Assembly (NCBI GenBank): GCA_964615365.1
Contig: CAZTOU010000006.1
Location: 98,958 to 162,957 of the forward strand
DNA from: CAVXZE01 sp964615365
GTDB lineage: Bacteria; Myxococcota_A; UBA9160; UBA6930
DNA: 64,000 bases
Direction of reading: 5' to 3'
Positions 32,132-40,519 of this stretch are shown one piece after another (within the stretch, counting starts at the first letter, position 1; the number at the start of each line of letters is the position of its first letter). The notes under the pieces are model-generated. The model saw only the letters and a program-made list of their open reading frames with translations, searched no databases and was not told the DNA's origin. The translations under genes were made by a program, and so were the position numbers.

Positions 32132-33379
32132 ATGCGTGACGTCAGGATGCGGGGATTCGCCGAACGGGCGGACGTCGAGGAGGTGCAGGCCTTTCTCGCC
32201 GAGGCGGTCGCTCGCCTCGGCCCGGAGCCGGTGGACCTGCTGGCCTGCGTGGGCCGCGTTCTCGCCGAGGAGGTGCGCTCGGAGTTCGACGTTCCCGGAT
32301 TCCCCCGCTCTGCCATGGACGGCTACGCGATCCGCGGCGAGGACAGCTTCGGCGCGTCCTCCTACGACCCGCTGCGCCTCGACCTGATCGGCGAGTCCCT
32401 GCCGGGCCGGCCCTTTCCCGGGCGGGTGGAGGCCGGACAGGCGGTGCGAATCATGACCGGCGCCCCCATGCCCGAAGGCGCGGACGCGGTGGTGATGGCC
32501 GAGGTCTGTGAGGAGCGGGGGGGCGTCGTCGAGCTCTGCGACGCGGTGGCGCCCCGGAAGAACGTGGGCGCCGCCGGCGAGGACATCCGCTCCGGTGCTC
32601 TGGTCCTCGAGGCGGGCCGTCGCCTGCGTCCCCAGGACGCCGGCCTGCTCGCCTCCATTGCCGTCTCCTCCGTCGGCTGCGCGCGGCGTCCCCGCGTGCA
32701 GCTGATCATCACCGGTGACGAGCTGTTGCCGCCGGGAAGCCGACCCGACGGCGCCCGCATCGTGGACAGCAACTCGGTGGTGCTGCGAGCTCTCGTCGAG
32801 CGGGACGGGGGCGAGATCCTCCCTCACGCCATCCTGCCCGATCGCGCCCCGGTGATTCGCGCAGCTCTCGAGAATGCCGAGGCAGAGGTGCTGCTGGTCT
32901 CCGGTGGGAGCTCCGTCGGCCAGGAGGATCACGCGCCGCGGCTGGTGGCGGAGCTCGGCCGACTCGACTTCCACGGCATCGCCATGCGCCCCTCGAGTCC
33001 GACCGGAGTGGGTCGCCTTCCCGGGGGCGAGGGGGATCGGTTCGTGTTCCTGTTGCCCGGCAATCCGGTGAGCTGCCTCTGTGCGTACGAGTTCTTCGCG
33101 GGACCCGCGATTCGAGCGATGGGCGGGCGATCCCTCGCCTGGCCCCACCGCCGCGTGCGTCTGCCCTTGGCTCGCAAGATCAGCTCGGCCATCGGAAGGG
33201 TCGATTACGTCCGCGTGGCCATCGAGGAGGGGAAGGTGGTCCCCATCGCGACCTCCGGCGCGTCGATCCTCTCCTCCACGGTTTGCGCCGCCGGAGTGGT
33301 GATCGTTCCCCGCGGCGGCGAGGGTATGCCCGAGGGGGAGGAGGTCGAGGTTCTGCTCTACGACGAGGTGCCAGCGTGA
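32132..33379 (+). CDS. moeA: MoeA, molybdenum/tungsten insertion protein
   Basis: The protein has 415 residues. MoeA ligates the metal oxyanion into adenylated molybdopterin. Family text: LACVGRVLAEEVRSEFDVPG, FPRSAMDGYAIRGED, VRIMTGAPMPEGADAVVM, VGAAGEDIRSG, IITGDELLPPG, IVDSNSVVLRAL, LLVSGGSSVGQEDHAP and FLLPGNPVSCLCAYEFF. It lies 76 bases after the AOR gene and overlaps the second MoeA gene by four bases, forming one operon. An ATG five codons further in is also possible. Confidence 0.92.
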   Translation: MRDVRMRGFAERADVEEVQAFLAEAVARLGPEPVDLLACVGRVLAEEVRSEFDVPGFPRSAMDGYAIRGEDSFGASSYDPLRLDLIGESLPGRPFPGRVEAGQAVRIMTGAPMPEGADAVVMAEVCEERGGVVELCDAVAPRKNVGAAGEDIRSGALVLEAGRRLRPQDAGLLASIAVSSVGCARRPRVQLIITGDELLPPGSRPDGARIVDSNSVVLRALVERDGGEILPHAILPDRAPVIRAALENAEAEVLLVSGGSSVGQEDHAPRLVAELGRLDFHGIAMRPSSPTGVGRLPGGEGDRFVFLLPGNPVSCLCAYEFFAGPAIRAMGGRSLAWPHRRVRLPLARKISSAIGRVDYVRVAIEEGKVVPIATSGASILSSTVCAAGVVIVPRGGEGMPEGEEVEVLLYDEVPA

Positions 33380-35283
33380 GACAGCGGCAGTTTCTCGAGG
33401 TCCTGGATCGGGACGAGGCCGAGCGCCGCTGGCGCGAGGGAATCGCGGTGCAGACTCTCGGCGGCGAGGAGGTGTCGCTGGAAGAGGCTCTGGGCCGCGT
33501 GCTCGCGGCGGACATCCGCGCGGAGGTCGACGTTCCCGGATTCGACCGCTCGAACATGGACGGATTCGCGGTGCGCGCACAGGATACCTTCGGCGCCTCG
33601 GAGGAGGAGCCGGTCCAGCTGCGCTTCAACGGGGAGACGATCCCCACTGGCGTGGCGCCGCAGCAGGAGGTGGGATCCCGATCCGCCAGCGCGATTGCGA
33701 CCGGTGGCATGCTTCCCCGCGGCGCCGATGCGGTGGTTCCCGTCGAGCACACCGATCTCGAAGACGACGGTCGGATCGTCGTGGTGCGCCACGCTTGCGT
33801 TCCCGGCGACGCGGTTTCCTTCGCCGGCACCGACATGGGACTCGGCGAGACGGTGCTCTTCTCCGGCACCAGGCTCACCTCCCGCGAGACGGGGGTTCTC
33901 GCGGCGATCGGTCGCGATCGGATCCCGGTGGTGCGCCGGCCGAGGGTGGCCGTCCTCTCCACCGGCGACGAGATCGTGCAGCCGGGAGAACCGATGTCCC
34001 CGGGTCTCGTCTACGACAGCAACGCGAGGATCCTCGCCGATGCGGTGCGCGAGATCGGCGGGAATCCCCGGTTCGTAGGTGCGTTCCGCGACGACGAGGC
34101 GGTCCTGCGCCGCGCGCTGGCGGGGGCCCTCGATCGGTCGGACATGGTCCTGCTCTCCGGCGGCACCTCCAAGGGAGAGGGAGATCTGAACGCGCGCGTG
34201 GTCGGTGAGCTGGAGCCGGGAATCCTGGTTCACGGGGTGGCGCTCAAGCCCGGGAAGCCGATCTGTCTGGCGGCTGCGGGCGCCAAGCCCGTGGTGATCT
34301 TGCCCGGCTTCCCCACCTCCGCCGTGTTCACCTTCCACGAGTTCGTGGCTCCGGTGCTTCGCGAGCTCGCGGGCCTTCCCCGCGACCGCCGCGAGACGGT
34401 GCGCGCGAGGCTGGCTCTCCGCGCCGTCTCCGAGCGCGGGCGGGTCGAGTATCTCCTGGTCGGACTGGTGACCCGTCCCGACGGCGGCCTCGCCGCCTAT
34501 CCGATGGGAAAGGGGAGCGGATCGGTGACGGCCTTCAGCCGGGCCGACGGCTTCGTTCGCATCGGGCGCAACACCGAGATCGTCGAGCCGGAGACCGAGG
34601 TCGAGGTGAACCTGATCGGCCGCGAGCTTCGGGTGCCCGACCTCGTCGTGATCGGGAGTCACTGCGCCGGACTGGACGTGATCGCCAGCGCGCTTTCCAC
34701 CGAGGGCTTCGCCGTCAAGGTCATGGCGGTCGGCAGCCAGGGAGGTCTGACGGCGGTGCGCCGGGGCGAGTGCGACGTGGCGCCGATCCACCTGCTGGAC
34801 CCGGAGACGGGGCTCTACAACGAGGCCTTCCTCGACGACGGGCTCCGGCTCCTGCACGGCTACGCGCGGATGCAGGGGGTGGTGACCCGACCGGACGATC
34901 CGCGGGAGACCGAGGAGCTGATCGACGACGAGACGCTCCGGATGGTCAACCGCAATCGCGGCGCGGGAACCCGGATCCTCATCGATCGGCTGCTGGGTGA
35001 CCGCCGCCCGCCCGGATACCCCTATGAGCCCCGGTCCCACTACGCGGTGGCGGCGGCGGTGTCGCAGAAGCGCGCCGACTGGGGCGTCACCATCGAGACC
35101 GTCGCCCGGCAGAGCGGCCTCCGCTTTCGGCCCCTGCAGGCCGAGCACTACGACTTCGCGATTCCGGAGGATCGCTGGGAGCGGCCGGCGGTGGCCGCTC
35201 TTCGCCGACTTCTCGAGCCCGGAAGCCCGATCCGTCGCGATCTCGAGGCGATGGGATTCGGTCCCCGCGACGCGACCGGGTGA
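33376..35283 (+). CDS. moeA: MoeA fused to a periplasmic-binding-protein-like domain
   Basis: The protein has 635 residues. Residues 1-410 are a second MoeA (VDVPGFDRSNMDGFAVRAQD, GADAVVPVEHT, LSTGDEIVQPGEP, LVYDSNARIL, LLSGGTSKGEGDLNARVV, VILPGFPTSAVFTFHEF). Residues about 420-620 form a PBP-like domain (LVVIGSHCAGLDVIASALST, VGSQGGLTAVRRGECDVAPI, MVNRNRGAGTRILIDRLLG, SHYAVAAAVSQKRADWG). This fusion is best known from archaea and some bacteria; the extra domain may recognise the oxyanion. The GTG start overlaps the first moeA stop (GTGA). Two MoeA proteins in tungsten users are thought to divide the metals; that is an inference here. Confidence 0.9.
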   Translation: MRQRQFLEVLDRDEAERRWREGIAVQTLGGEEVSLEEALGRVLAADIRAEVDVPGFDRSNMDGFAVRAQDTFGASEEEPVQLRFNGETIPTGVAPQQEVGSRSASAIATGGMLPRGADAVVPVEHTDLEDDGRIVVVRHACVPGDAVSFAGTDMGLGETVLFSGTRLTSRETGVLAAIGRDRIPVVRRPRVAVLSTGDEIVQPGEPMSPGLVYDSNARILADAVREIGGNPRFVGAFRDDEAVLRRALAGALDRSDMVLLSGGTSKGEGDLNARVVGELEPGILVHGVALKPGKPICLAAAGAKPVVILPGFPTSAVFTFHEFVAPVLRELAGLPRDRRETVRARLALRAVSERGRVEYLLVGLVTRPDGGLAAYPMGKGSGSVTAFSRADGFVRIGRNTEIVEPETEVEVNLIGRELRVPDLVVIGSHCAGLDVIASALSTEGFAVKVMAVGSQGGLTAVRRGECDVAPIHLLDPETGLYNEAFLDDGLRLLHGYARMQGVVTRPDDPRETEELIDDETLRMVNRNRGAGTRILIDRLLGDRRPPGYPYEPRSHYAVAAAVSQKRADWGVTIETVARQSGLRFRPLQAEHYDFAIPEDRWERPAVAALRRLLEPGSPIRRDLEAMGFGPRDATG

Positions 35284-35300
35284 GAAGCGCGGGTCAGGGT
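35270..35300 (+). repeat. Dispersed repeat R1, divergent copy
   Basis: CGACGCGACCGGGTGAGAAG, followed by CGCGGGTCAGG, resembles copy 1, including use of its TGA as a stop codon (here moeA), but the CTAG end is altered. The last residues of both genes therefore read RDAT-G or RDAT-R. Confidence 0.6.
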
Positions 35301-35395
35301 TCTTCCCCGCCTCTCTGGGGGCTAGAGGGGAGGCTCGATCACGGCGACCGTGTTAAGCATAGAGGCACGGATCGCTGTGGGGGGATTCCCTGACC

Positions 35396-35812
35396 GTGCG
35401 GAATGCCATGCTCGTCATCGGCCTGGTGATCGGAGGGCTCGTGGCCTGCGGGACGCTCGTCGACGAGGGCGAGGTGGTGACCCTCTGCACGCGGGGCGAA
35501 GGTGGGGATCGGTACGACACCCAGCTCTGGGTGATCGAGGATGGGGGAGAGCTCTACGTTCGGGCTCATTTCTCCCGGGCGAAGTGGCTGGCGCGGATCC
35601 GCAATCACCCGGAGGTGGATCTTCACCGGGGTGAGGCGAGCCAATCGTTCCTGGCCGGCCCCGTGGACGATCCGCAGGTGCGGCGCTCCGTGAACCGGGC
35701 GATGGCTGCCAAGTACGGCTTCGCCGATCGCCTGGCCTCCATGGTGTGGAATCCGAAGCGGTCGATTCCCGTCCACCTCCGCAGCAACCATGCCTCCGCC
35801 CGTCAGCCTTGA
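35396..35812 (+). CDS. Small exported split-barrel-like protein (DUF2255-like), possible lipoprotein
   Basis: The protein has 138 residues. The N-terminus is hydrophobic (MLVIGLVIGGLVAC) with a lipobox-like LVAC. The middle (VVTLCTRGEGGDRYDTQLW, VIEDGGELYVRAHFSRAKWL) resembles flavin- or F420-type split-barrel proteins of the DUF2255/nitroreductase-like group, where 'IWVVVVDGEVYVRS' is typical. A catalytic role is not proven. The start is GTG at 35396, with an alternative ATG four codons in. The last 23 bases overlap the next gene. Confidence 0.6.
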   Translation: MRNAMLVIGLVIGGLVACGTLVDEGEVVTLCTRGEGGDRYDTQLWVIEDGGELYVRAHFSRAKWLARIRNHPEVDLHRGEASQSFLAGPVDDPQVRRSVNRAMAAKYGFADRLASMVWNPKRSIPVHLRSNHASARQP

Positions 35813-36953
35813 GCTCACGGTAGATCGCCTGGCGAGTGGCGGGGACGGGGTAGGACGGGCCCCGGACGGGCGCGTCACCTTCGTCCCGTTCTCGGCACCG
35901 GGGGATCGGCTTCGGGTGCGTACCACCGAGGCCCGCCCTCGCTATCTCCGCGCCTCGGTGATCGAGCTGATCTCCCCCGGATCCTCCCGTGCGGAGCCGG
36001 TCTGCCCGGTCTTCGGACGCTGTGGCGGCTGCGCCTGGCAACATCTCCGGTACGAAGCGCAGCTGGAGGCCAAGCGGGGGATCCTGAGAGACGCGCTCGT
36101 CCGGATCGGGAAGCTCTCCGCAGTGCCGGAGTCCATCGAGATGCGCGCATCCCCGGCGGGCTACGGCTATCGAGGCCGCGCCCGGGTGCTGGTGGGGGAG
36201 GGAGGGATCGGGTTCCGGCAGCGGCGCTCCGGTGACCTCTGTGTCACTTCGCGATGTCCGGTTCTGGTGCCCGCCCTCGACGCCACCCTGGCCGGACTCG
36301 GCGAGGACTCGCAGCTGGCTCGTGGCGAGTGGCAGCTCGCAGCCGGCGACTCCGGCGAGGTCTCCCTGCTGGCGCCGGACGGTAGGAGACTGGGAGAGAA
36401 GCAGACCCGGATCCAGCTCGCCGGGGATTCGGTGGCGATCTCGGCGGGGGTGTTCTTCCAGGCCAACGCCGCTCTTCGCGCGGATCTCGCCGTCGCGGTG
36501 CACGAGGCGGCGGGGGAGGGAGAGCTGGCGCTCGAGCTCTTTGCGGGGGCCGGCTTCCTGACCCTGGGCCTCGCCCGCCGCTTTCGGCGCGTCGTCGCCA
36601 TCGAGTCACACCCTCCCGCGGTCCAGGACCTCCGTGACAACCTGCGAGCGGCGGGCCTCGACTCCGTGGGGGTCCGCGGCGCGGCCGTCGAGAACGCGCT
36701 ACGGGACGCGTCGCTCACGCAGCTCCGACCCGACGTGGTGGTGGTGGATCCTCCACGAACCGGCTTGCCCCGGGGGGTGGCTTCGACCCTCACCGCGGAC
36801 CGGGTCGTCTACCTCTCCTGCGACCCGGCGACCCTGGCGAGGGATCTGGCCGCCCTCGAGCAGTCCGGCTTCCATCTCGTCCAGGTCGCGGGATTCGATC
36901 TCTTCCCGCAGACGCCCCACGTCGAAGCGCTCGCCGTGGCCCTGCGGCGCTGA
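35790..36953 (+). CDS. TrmA/RlmD-family RNA (uracil-5-)-methyltransferase
   Basis: The protein has 387 residues. It methylates a uridine in rRNA or tRNA with S-adenosylmethionine. An N-terminal TRAM domain (LTVDRLASGGDGVGRAPDGR) is followed by iron-sulfur cysteines CPVFGRCGGC (Cys72, Cys78, Cys81) with a fourth in LCVTSRC. The methylase has LELFAGAGFLTLGLA, VVVVDPPRTGLPRG and the catalytic Cys in YLSCDPATLARDLAAL. RlmC, RlmD and TrmA cannot be separated by eye. The gene overlaps the preceding one by 23 bases. Confidence 0.88.
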   Translation: MPPPVSLELTVDRLASGGDGVGRAPDGRVTFVPFSAPGDRLRVRTTEARPRYLRASVIELISPGSSRAEPVCPVFGRCGGCAWQHLRYEAQLEAKRGILRDALVRIGKLSAVPESIEMRASPAGYGYRGRARVLVGEGGIGFRQRRSGDLCVTSRCPVLVPALDATLAGLGEDSQLARGEWQLAAGDSGEVSLLAPDGRRLGEKQTRIQLAGDSVAISAGVFFQANAALRADLAVAVHEAAGEGELALELFAGAGFLTLGLARRFRRVVAIESHPPAVQDLRDNLRAAGLDSVGVRGAAVENALRDASLTQLRPDVVVVDPPRTGLPRGVASTLTADRVVYLSCDPATLARDLAALEQSGFHLVQVAGFDLFPQTPHVEALAVALRR

Positions 36954-37001
36954 TCGGGACCGCCCACGACCCGAAGGCGTCGCCGCGGGGATGAATTCGG
37001 A

Positions 37002-37643
37002 TCAGGGATCGACCAGGCCGTGACGGAGCGCGTAGCGAACCAGCTCGGTCGCCTTGCGGGCGCCGAGCTTGCGCATCACGCTGGTCCGGTGGGCTTCGAC
37101 GGTCTTGGTGCTGATACCGAGGTTGCTGGCGATCTCCTTGGCGGACAGGCCGTCCGCGATCTTGTGCAGCACCTCCCGCTCCCGGGCCGAGAGCGTGGAG
37201 AATGGCTCGGCGGCCCCTCTCTTGGGCGATCGCGCCTGCTCGACGATCTCTCGGGCGACGGGAGGGCTGAAGTAGCTGCCTCCCTTCATCACCGCCCGGA
37301 CCGCGGCGACCACCTCACCCGCCCGGCTGTTCTTGAGCAGATAGCCATCGGCACCGAGGGTGACCGCGCTCTGGATCAGGGGCGGGGCGCCGTGCATCGA
37401 CAGCAGAATCACCTTCAGCCCCGGGTGTTGGGTTCGCAGCTGCTCGAGGGTCTCGAGGCCGCCGAGGCGGGGCATGCTGATGTCGAGAATCACGAGGTCG
37501 GGCCTGTGTTTCTCGAGCAGTCCGAGCGCCTCGCGGCCGTCGGATGCCTCCGCGCAGACGGTGATGTCTGGCTCGGCTTCGAGAAGCCGTCGCAGGCCTT
37601 CGCGGACGACGCTGTGATCGTCGGCGATCAGGGCAGAAATCAC
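37002..37643 (-). CDS. NarL/FixJ-family response regulator, orphan
   Basis: The protein has 213 residues. The receiver domain has acidic pocket Asp8-Asp9 (ALIADDHSVVREGL), phosphoacceptor Asp54 (LVILDISMPRLGG), a switch Ser in ILLSMHG and Lys in GADGYLLKNS. The LuxR-type helix-turn-helix is at about 148-213 (LSAREREVLHKIADGLSAKE, LGISTKTVEAHRTSVMRKLG). It would bind DNA when phosphorylated. No histidine kinase is within the window. The GTG at 37643 gives a family-typical start, but there is no good ribosome site before it. Confidence 0.88.
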   Translation of the reverse strand: MISALIADDHSVVREGLRRLLEAEPDITVCAEASDGREALGLLEKHRPDLVILDISMPRLGGLETLEQLRTQHPGLKVILLSMHGAPPLIQSAVTLGADGYLLKNSRAGEVVAAVRAVMKGGSYFSPPVAREIVEQARSPKRGAAEPFSTLSAREREVLHKIADGLSAKEIASNLGISTKTVEAHRTSVMRKLGARKATELVRYALRHGLVDP

Positions 37644-37703
37644 TGAGGGAGGATAGCTGCGTTCTCCAAGCCCCGTCCAGCGGCCGCCGGAAAGGCCCCA
37701 CAC

Positions 37704-37733
37704 CACGCGACCCGGTGAGAAATGCGGGCTAGA
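37704..37733 (+). repeat. Dispersed repeat R1, copy
   Basis: ACGCGACCC followed by GGTGAGAAATGCGGGCTAGA is nearly identical to copy 1. It ends 55 bases before the TOPRIM gene start. Confidence 0.85.
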
Positions 37734-37788
37734 TTCCCGCGATCCAGGCCACCTGAATCCCCGGCAAGAGACGGATCTCGGAGGCGGC

Positions 37789-38436
37789 GTGTCGCTTCGA
37801 AAGGGCGCCAACGGTGGCGATCGGGATGCGGGCGGGTTTCTCGTCTACGTGGAGGGGCCCCGCGATCGCGACATCCTCGCCGCGTGGGCGCGTCGGCTCT
37901 CGCCGCGTCTCTACGGTCCGCTGGAGGCTTCTGCGGTGATCCTGGGGGGACGCCAGCCGGCTCGTGCGGCGGAGCACCTGCGCCGGGTGCGTCGTCGGTG
38001 CTCCACGGCCTGCGGGATCTGCGTGCTGGATCGCGACGGCGAGGTGGCCCCGGAGCTCCCCTCCGAGCCCGGCCTGGAGTTCTTTACCTGGGGCCGGCGC
38101 CACATCGAGAGCTACCTGCTGGTTCCCGACGCGATCCGTCGGGGGCTTCGGATCCGAGACCACGACGGGCACTTCGATCGGCTCATGCGGGCTCATCTGC
38201 CCCCGCTCGATGACGAGCGGGCTCTCCGGGAGCTGGACGCGAAGCAGCTGCTCGGACCCAAAGGACCCCTGGCGCGGTCTCTCAGCCGCCCCGTTGCTCC
38301 CGGCCGCATCGCTCGGGTGATGCGGCCCGAGGAGCTCCATCCCGACGTCCGAGACCTCTTCGCACGCATCCAGAGCGGGCTCGGTCTGGTCGAGCGCGAG
38401 CCGGTGGTCACGGTTCGGAAGAGATCCCTCGCCTAG
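37789..38436 (+). CDS. Stand-alone TOPRIM-like protein of unknown role
   Basis: The protein has 215 residues. The pattern FLVYVEGPRDRDIL (Glu22) and, 58 residues later, CVLDRDGEV (Asp81 and Asp83) is the Glu ... Asp-x-Asp signature of a TOPRIM metal site, as in OLD-type nucleases and RNase M5. 'ILGGRQPARAAEHLRRV' lies between. The ATPase that accompanies TOPRIM in OLD proteins is absent. The rest (RRHIESYLLVPDAIRRGL) is mainly helical and basic. It could be a nuclease or a nucleotide-binding protein. The start is GTG at 37789. Confidence 0.6.
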   Translation: MSLRKGANGGDRDAGGFLVYVEGPRDRDILAAWARRLSPRLYGPLEASAVILGGRQPARAAEHLRRVRRRCSTACGICVLDRDGEVAPELPSEPGLEFFTWGRRHIESYLLVPDAIRRGLRIRDHDGHFDRLMRAHLPPLDDERALRELDAKQLLGPKGPLARSLSRPVAPGRIARVMRPEELHPDVRDLFARIQSGLGLVEREPVVTVRKRSLA

Positions 38437-38531
38437 CCTCGAGTTGAGCTCCACGAGGAATCGCGGTAGGTCTGATTCGGGGGGAGTTCCCCAGGATATC
38501 ATGCGGGTGAGCGAGTGAAGGAAGAGGTCTT

Positions 38532-38553
38532 CCGGTGAGAAAGGCGGTCTAGA
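38532..38553 (+). repeat. Dispersed repeat R1, shortened copy
   Basis: CCGGTGAGAAAGGCGGTCTAGA has R1 form without the CGCGACCC prefix. It ends five bases before the alcohol dehydrogenase ATG, which would leave almost no leader if it were a promoter. Confidence 0.7.
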
Positions 38554-38558
38554 GGCTG

Positions 38559-39599
38559 ATGCGCGCGATGTTGGTGGAGCGTCCGCGACCCGCCGAGGAA
38601 GGGCCGCTGCGTCAGGTCGAGCGGGAGGTGCGGGAGCCGGAGGCCGACGAGGTGCGGGTCCGGGTCGAGGTGTGCGGCGTCTGTCGCACCGATCTGCACG
38701 TGGCCGAAGGAGACCTCGAGCCCCGCCGAGAATCGGTGATTCCCGGACACGAGATCGTCGGAATCGTCGACGCCTGCGGGCGGAAGGCCCGGCGATTCCG
38801 AGAGGGGGATCGGGTAGGGGTCGCCTGGCTCCACCGCGCCTGCGGCCGGTGCCGGTTCTGTCGGCAGGGCGCGGAGAATCTCTGCCTCGAGCCGCGATTC
38901 ACCGGTTGGGACGTCGACGGGGGCTACGCCGACTTCACCGTGGCTCCCGAAGCCTTCGTCTATCCCCTGCCCGCCGGTCTCGTCCCCCAGGACGCTGCGC
39001 CGCTGCTCTGTGCCGGAATCATCGGCTACCGGGCCTACGCCCAGTCCGGGGTTGCACCGGGTGGACGCCTGGGGATCTTCGGCTTCGGTGGCTCCGCACA
39101 CATCGTGATTCAGATTGCCCGCCATTTCGAGAACGAGGTCTACGTGTTCAGTCGGGGCGATCGCCATCGCGGACTGGCGCGGGAGCTGGGCGCAGCCTGG
39201 GTGGGCGGAAGCTACGACGCTTCGCCGGCTCCCCTGGATGCGGCCATCCTCTTTGCACCGGTCGGCGAGCTCGTCCCGCCCGCACTCGAGGCCCTCGATC
39301 GCGGCGGGACGCTGGCCATCGCCGGCATCCATCTGAGCGACGTGCCCTCGCTGCACTACCAGCGCCATCTGTTTCAGGAGCGGAAGCTGCGGAGCGTCAC
39401 CGCGAACACGCGAAAGGACGGCGAGGAGCTGTTGCGCCTGGCAGAGGCGATTCCAATCACCACCCACACCATCCCCTATCCCCTCGAACGGGCGAACGAC
39501 GCGCTCGTTGACCTCAAGCAGGATCGCGTTCGCGGCGCCGCGGTGCTGGAGATCGGAGTGAGCGGTCGCGGGGATGGGCCGGTCTCCGATGCGGGTTAG
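38559..39599 (+). CDS. Zinc-dependent alcohol dehydrogenase family protein
   Basis: The protein has 346 residues. Catalytic zinc ligands are Cys42 (EVCGVCRTDLHVAEG) and the His64-Glu65 pair (VIPGHEIVGIV). Structural zinc cysteines are in CGRCRFCRQGAENLC. The coenzyme domain has GRLGIFGFGGSAHIVIQIAR, in place of the usual GxGxxG with a 'GFGGSAH' form found in AdhA/YggP-like enzymes. Substrate and cofactor are not defined. It is followed ten bases later by a HAD-family gene. Confidence 0.87.
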   Translation: MRAMLVERPRPAEEGPLRQVEREVREPEADEVRVRVEVCGVCRTDLHVAEGDLEPRRESVIPGHEIVGIVDACGRKARRFREGDRVGVAWLHRACGRCRFCRQGAENLCLEPRFTGWDVDGGYADFTVAPEAFVYPLPAGLVPQDAAPLLCAGIIGYRAYAQSGVAPGGRLGIFGFGGSAHIVIQIARHFENEVYVFSRGDRHRGLARELGAAWVGGSYDASPAPLDAAILFAPVGELVPPALEALDRGGTLAIAGIHLSDVPSLHYQRHLFQERKLRSVTANTRKDGEELLRLAEAIPITTHTIPYPLERANDALVDLKQDRVRGAAVLEIGVSGRGDGPVSDAG

Positions 39600-39609
39600 C
39601 GGCGAGGTG

Positions 39610-40350
39610 ATGCGGGTGCTGGCGCTCGACTTCGACGGGGTGATCTCCGACAGCGCGCGCGAGGCCTTTTCGCTGGCGGTTCGCACCTACACGGAGCTGC
39701 ATCCCGAATCGAGGCTGGAGGAGAGCGAGGAGCTCTACGCGGGCTTCGTCGAGCTGATGCCGCTCGGAAACCGGGCCGAGGACTACGCCGTCATCCTGGC
39801 CGCCCTGGAGGAGAAGGCGTTGATCGCGGACCAGGCGGCGTACGACTCCTTCTACCGGGGGCGGGACTCGGAGAAGCTCAGCCTCTTCCACGAACGCTTC
39901 TACCAGGCGCGAACCTCATGGTCCGAGCGCGATCCGGAGGGGTGGCGGCGGATGATGGCTCCCTATTCGGAGATGCTCGAAATCCTCCACCGCCGGGCCT
40001 CCGAGGTCACCCTGGCCATCGCCACCGCCAAGGATGGCCGCTCGGTTCGCATGCTTCTCCGCGACTACCGGATCTACTCGCTGTTTCGCGAGGACCTGGT
40101 GCTCGACAAGGAGACCGGCGTCAGCAAGCGCTCCCATCTGGCGCGTCTGCAGCAGCAGCTCGAGGTGCCCTTCGAGGCCATCACCTTCGTCGACGACAAG
40201 GTGAATCATCTGGACCAGGTGGCGAGTCTCGGGGTGCGGTGCGGACTGGCGGCCTGGGGCTACAACGGGCGCCGGGAGTGGGAGGCGGCGACGAGAGCCG
40301 GGCATCTCGTCCTGCACCTCCACGATCTGGAGAGCACGCTCTTCGCGTGA
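39610..40350 (+). CDS. HAD-superfamily hydrolase (phosphoglycolate-phosphatase-like)
   Basis: The protein has 246 residues. Motif I is VLALDFDGVISDSAREAF, with nucleophile Asp and acid Asp. A large helical cap follows. Motif II is probably the Thr of LAIATAKDGRSVRMLL, motif III Lys in LDKETGVSKRSHL and motif IV FVDDKVNHLDQVASLGVR. The conserved second motif-IV Asp is replaced by a 'DDK' form. The ATG at 39610 follows a GAGG site and gives a shorter, family-like N-terminus. The substrate is unknown. Confidence 0.8.
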   Translation: MRVLALDFDGVISDSAREAFSLAVRTYTELHPESRLEESEELYAGFVELMPLGNRAEDYAVILAALEEKALIADQAAYDSFYRGRDSEKLSLFHERFYQARTSWSERDPEGWRRMMAPYSEMLEILHRRASEVTLAIATAKDGRSVRMLLRDYRIYSLFREDLVLDKETGVSKRSHLARLQQQLEVPFEAITFVDDKVNHLDQVASLGVRCGLAAWGYNGRREWEAATRAGHLVLHLHDLESTLFA

Positions 40351-40408
40351 CGGCTCGGCATTCCGCTCCGCTGCGGCTGTTCACGGCCTAGGGTCTTGAC
40401 CCGAAAGT

Positions 40409-40423
40409 GGGACGATTTGTCCC
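40409..40423. promoter_or_regulatory. Small inverted repeat upstream of the NifU-like gene
   Basis: GGGAC-GATTT-GTCCC is a perfect 5-base inverted repeat about 100 bases before the start, just after TTGACC (40396-40401). No good -10 is found at the right spacing. It is a possible operator, and weak evidence on its own. Confidence 0.3.
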
Positions 40424-40519
40424 GACGCCCATCCCTAGTTCTAGTTGCGTATCCCGGGTCGGGCTCCCAGCCTGCATGGGGCGGGATCGCTCGCTAGACT
40501 CGATGAGGCGGAGGTCACC

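Noticed and set aside
40396..40424. TTGACC as a promoter -35 for the NifU-like gene
   Set aside because: The -10 position holds GTCCCG; no hexamer near TATAAT is found at 16-18 bases.
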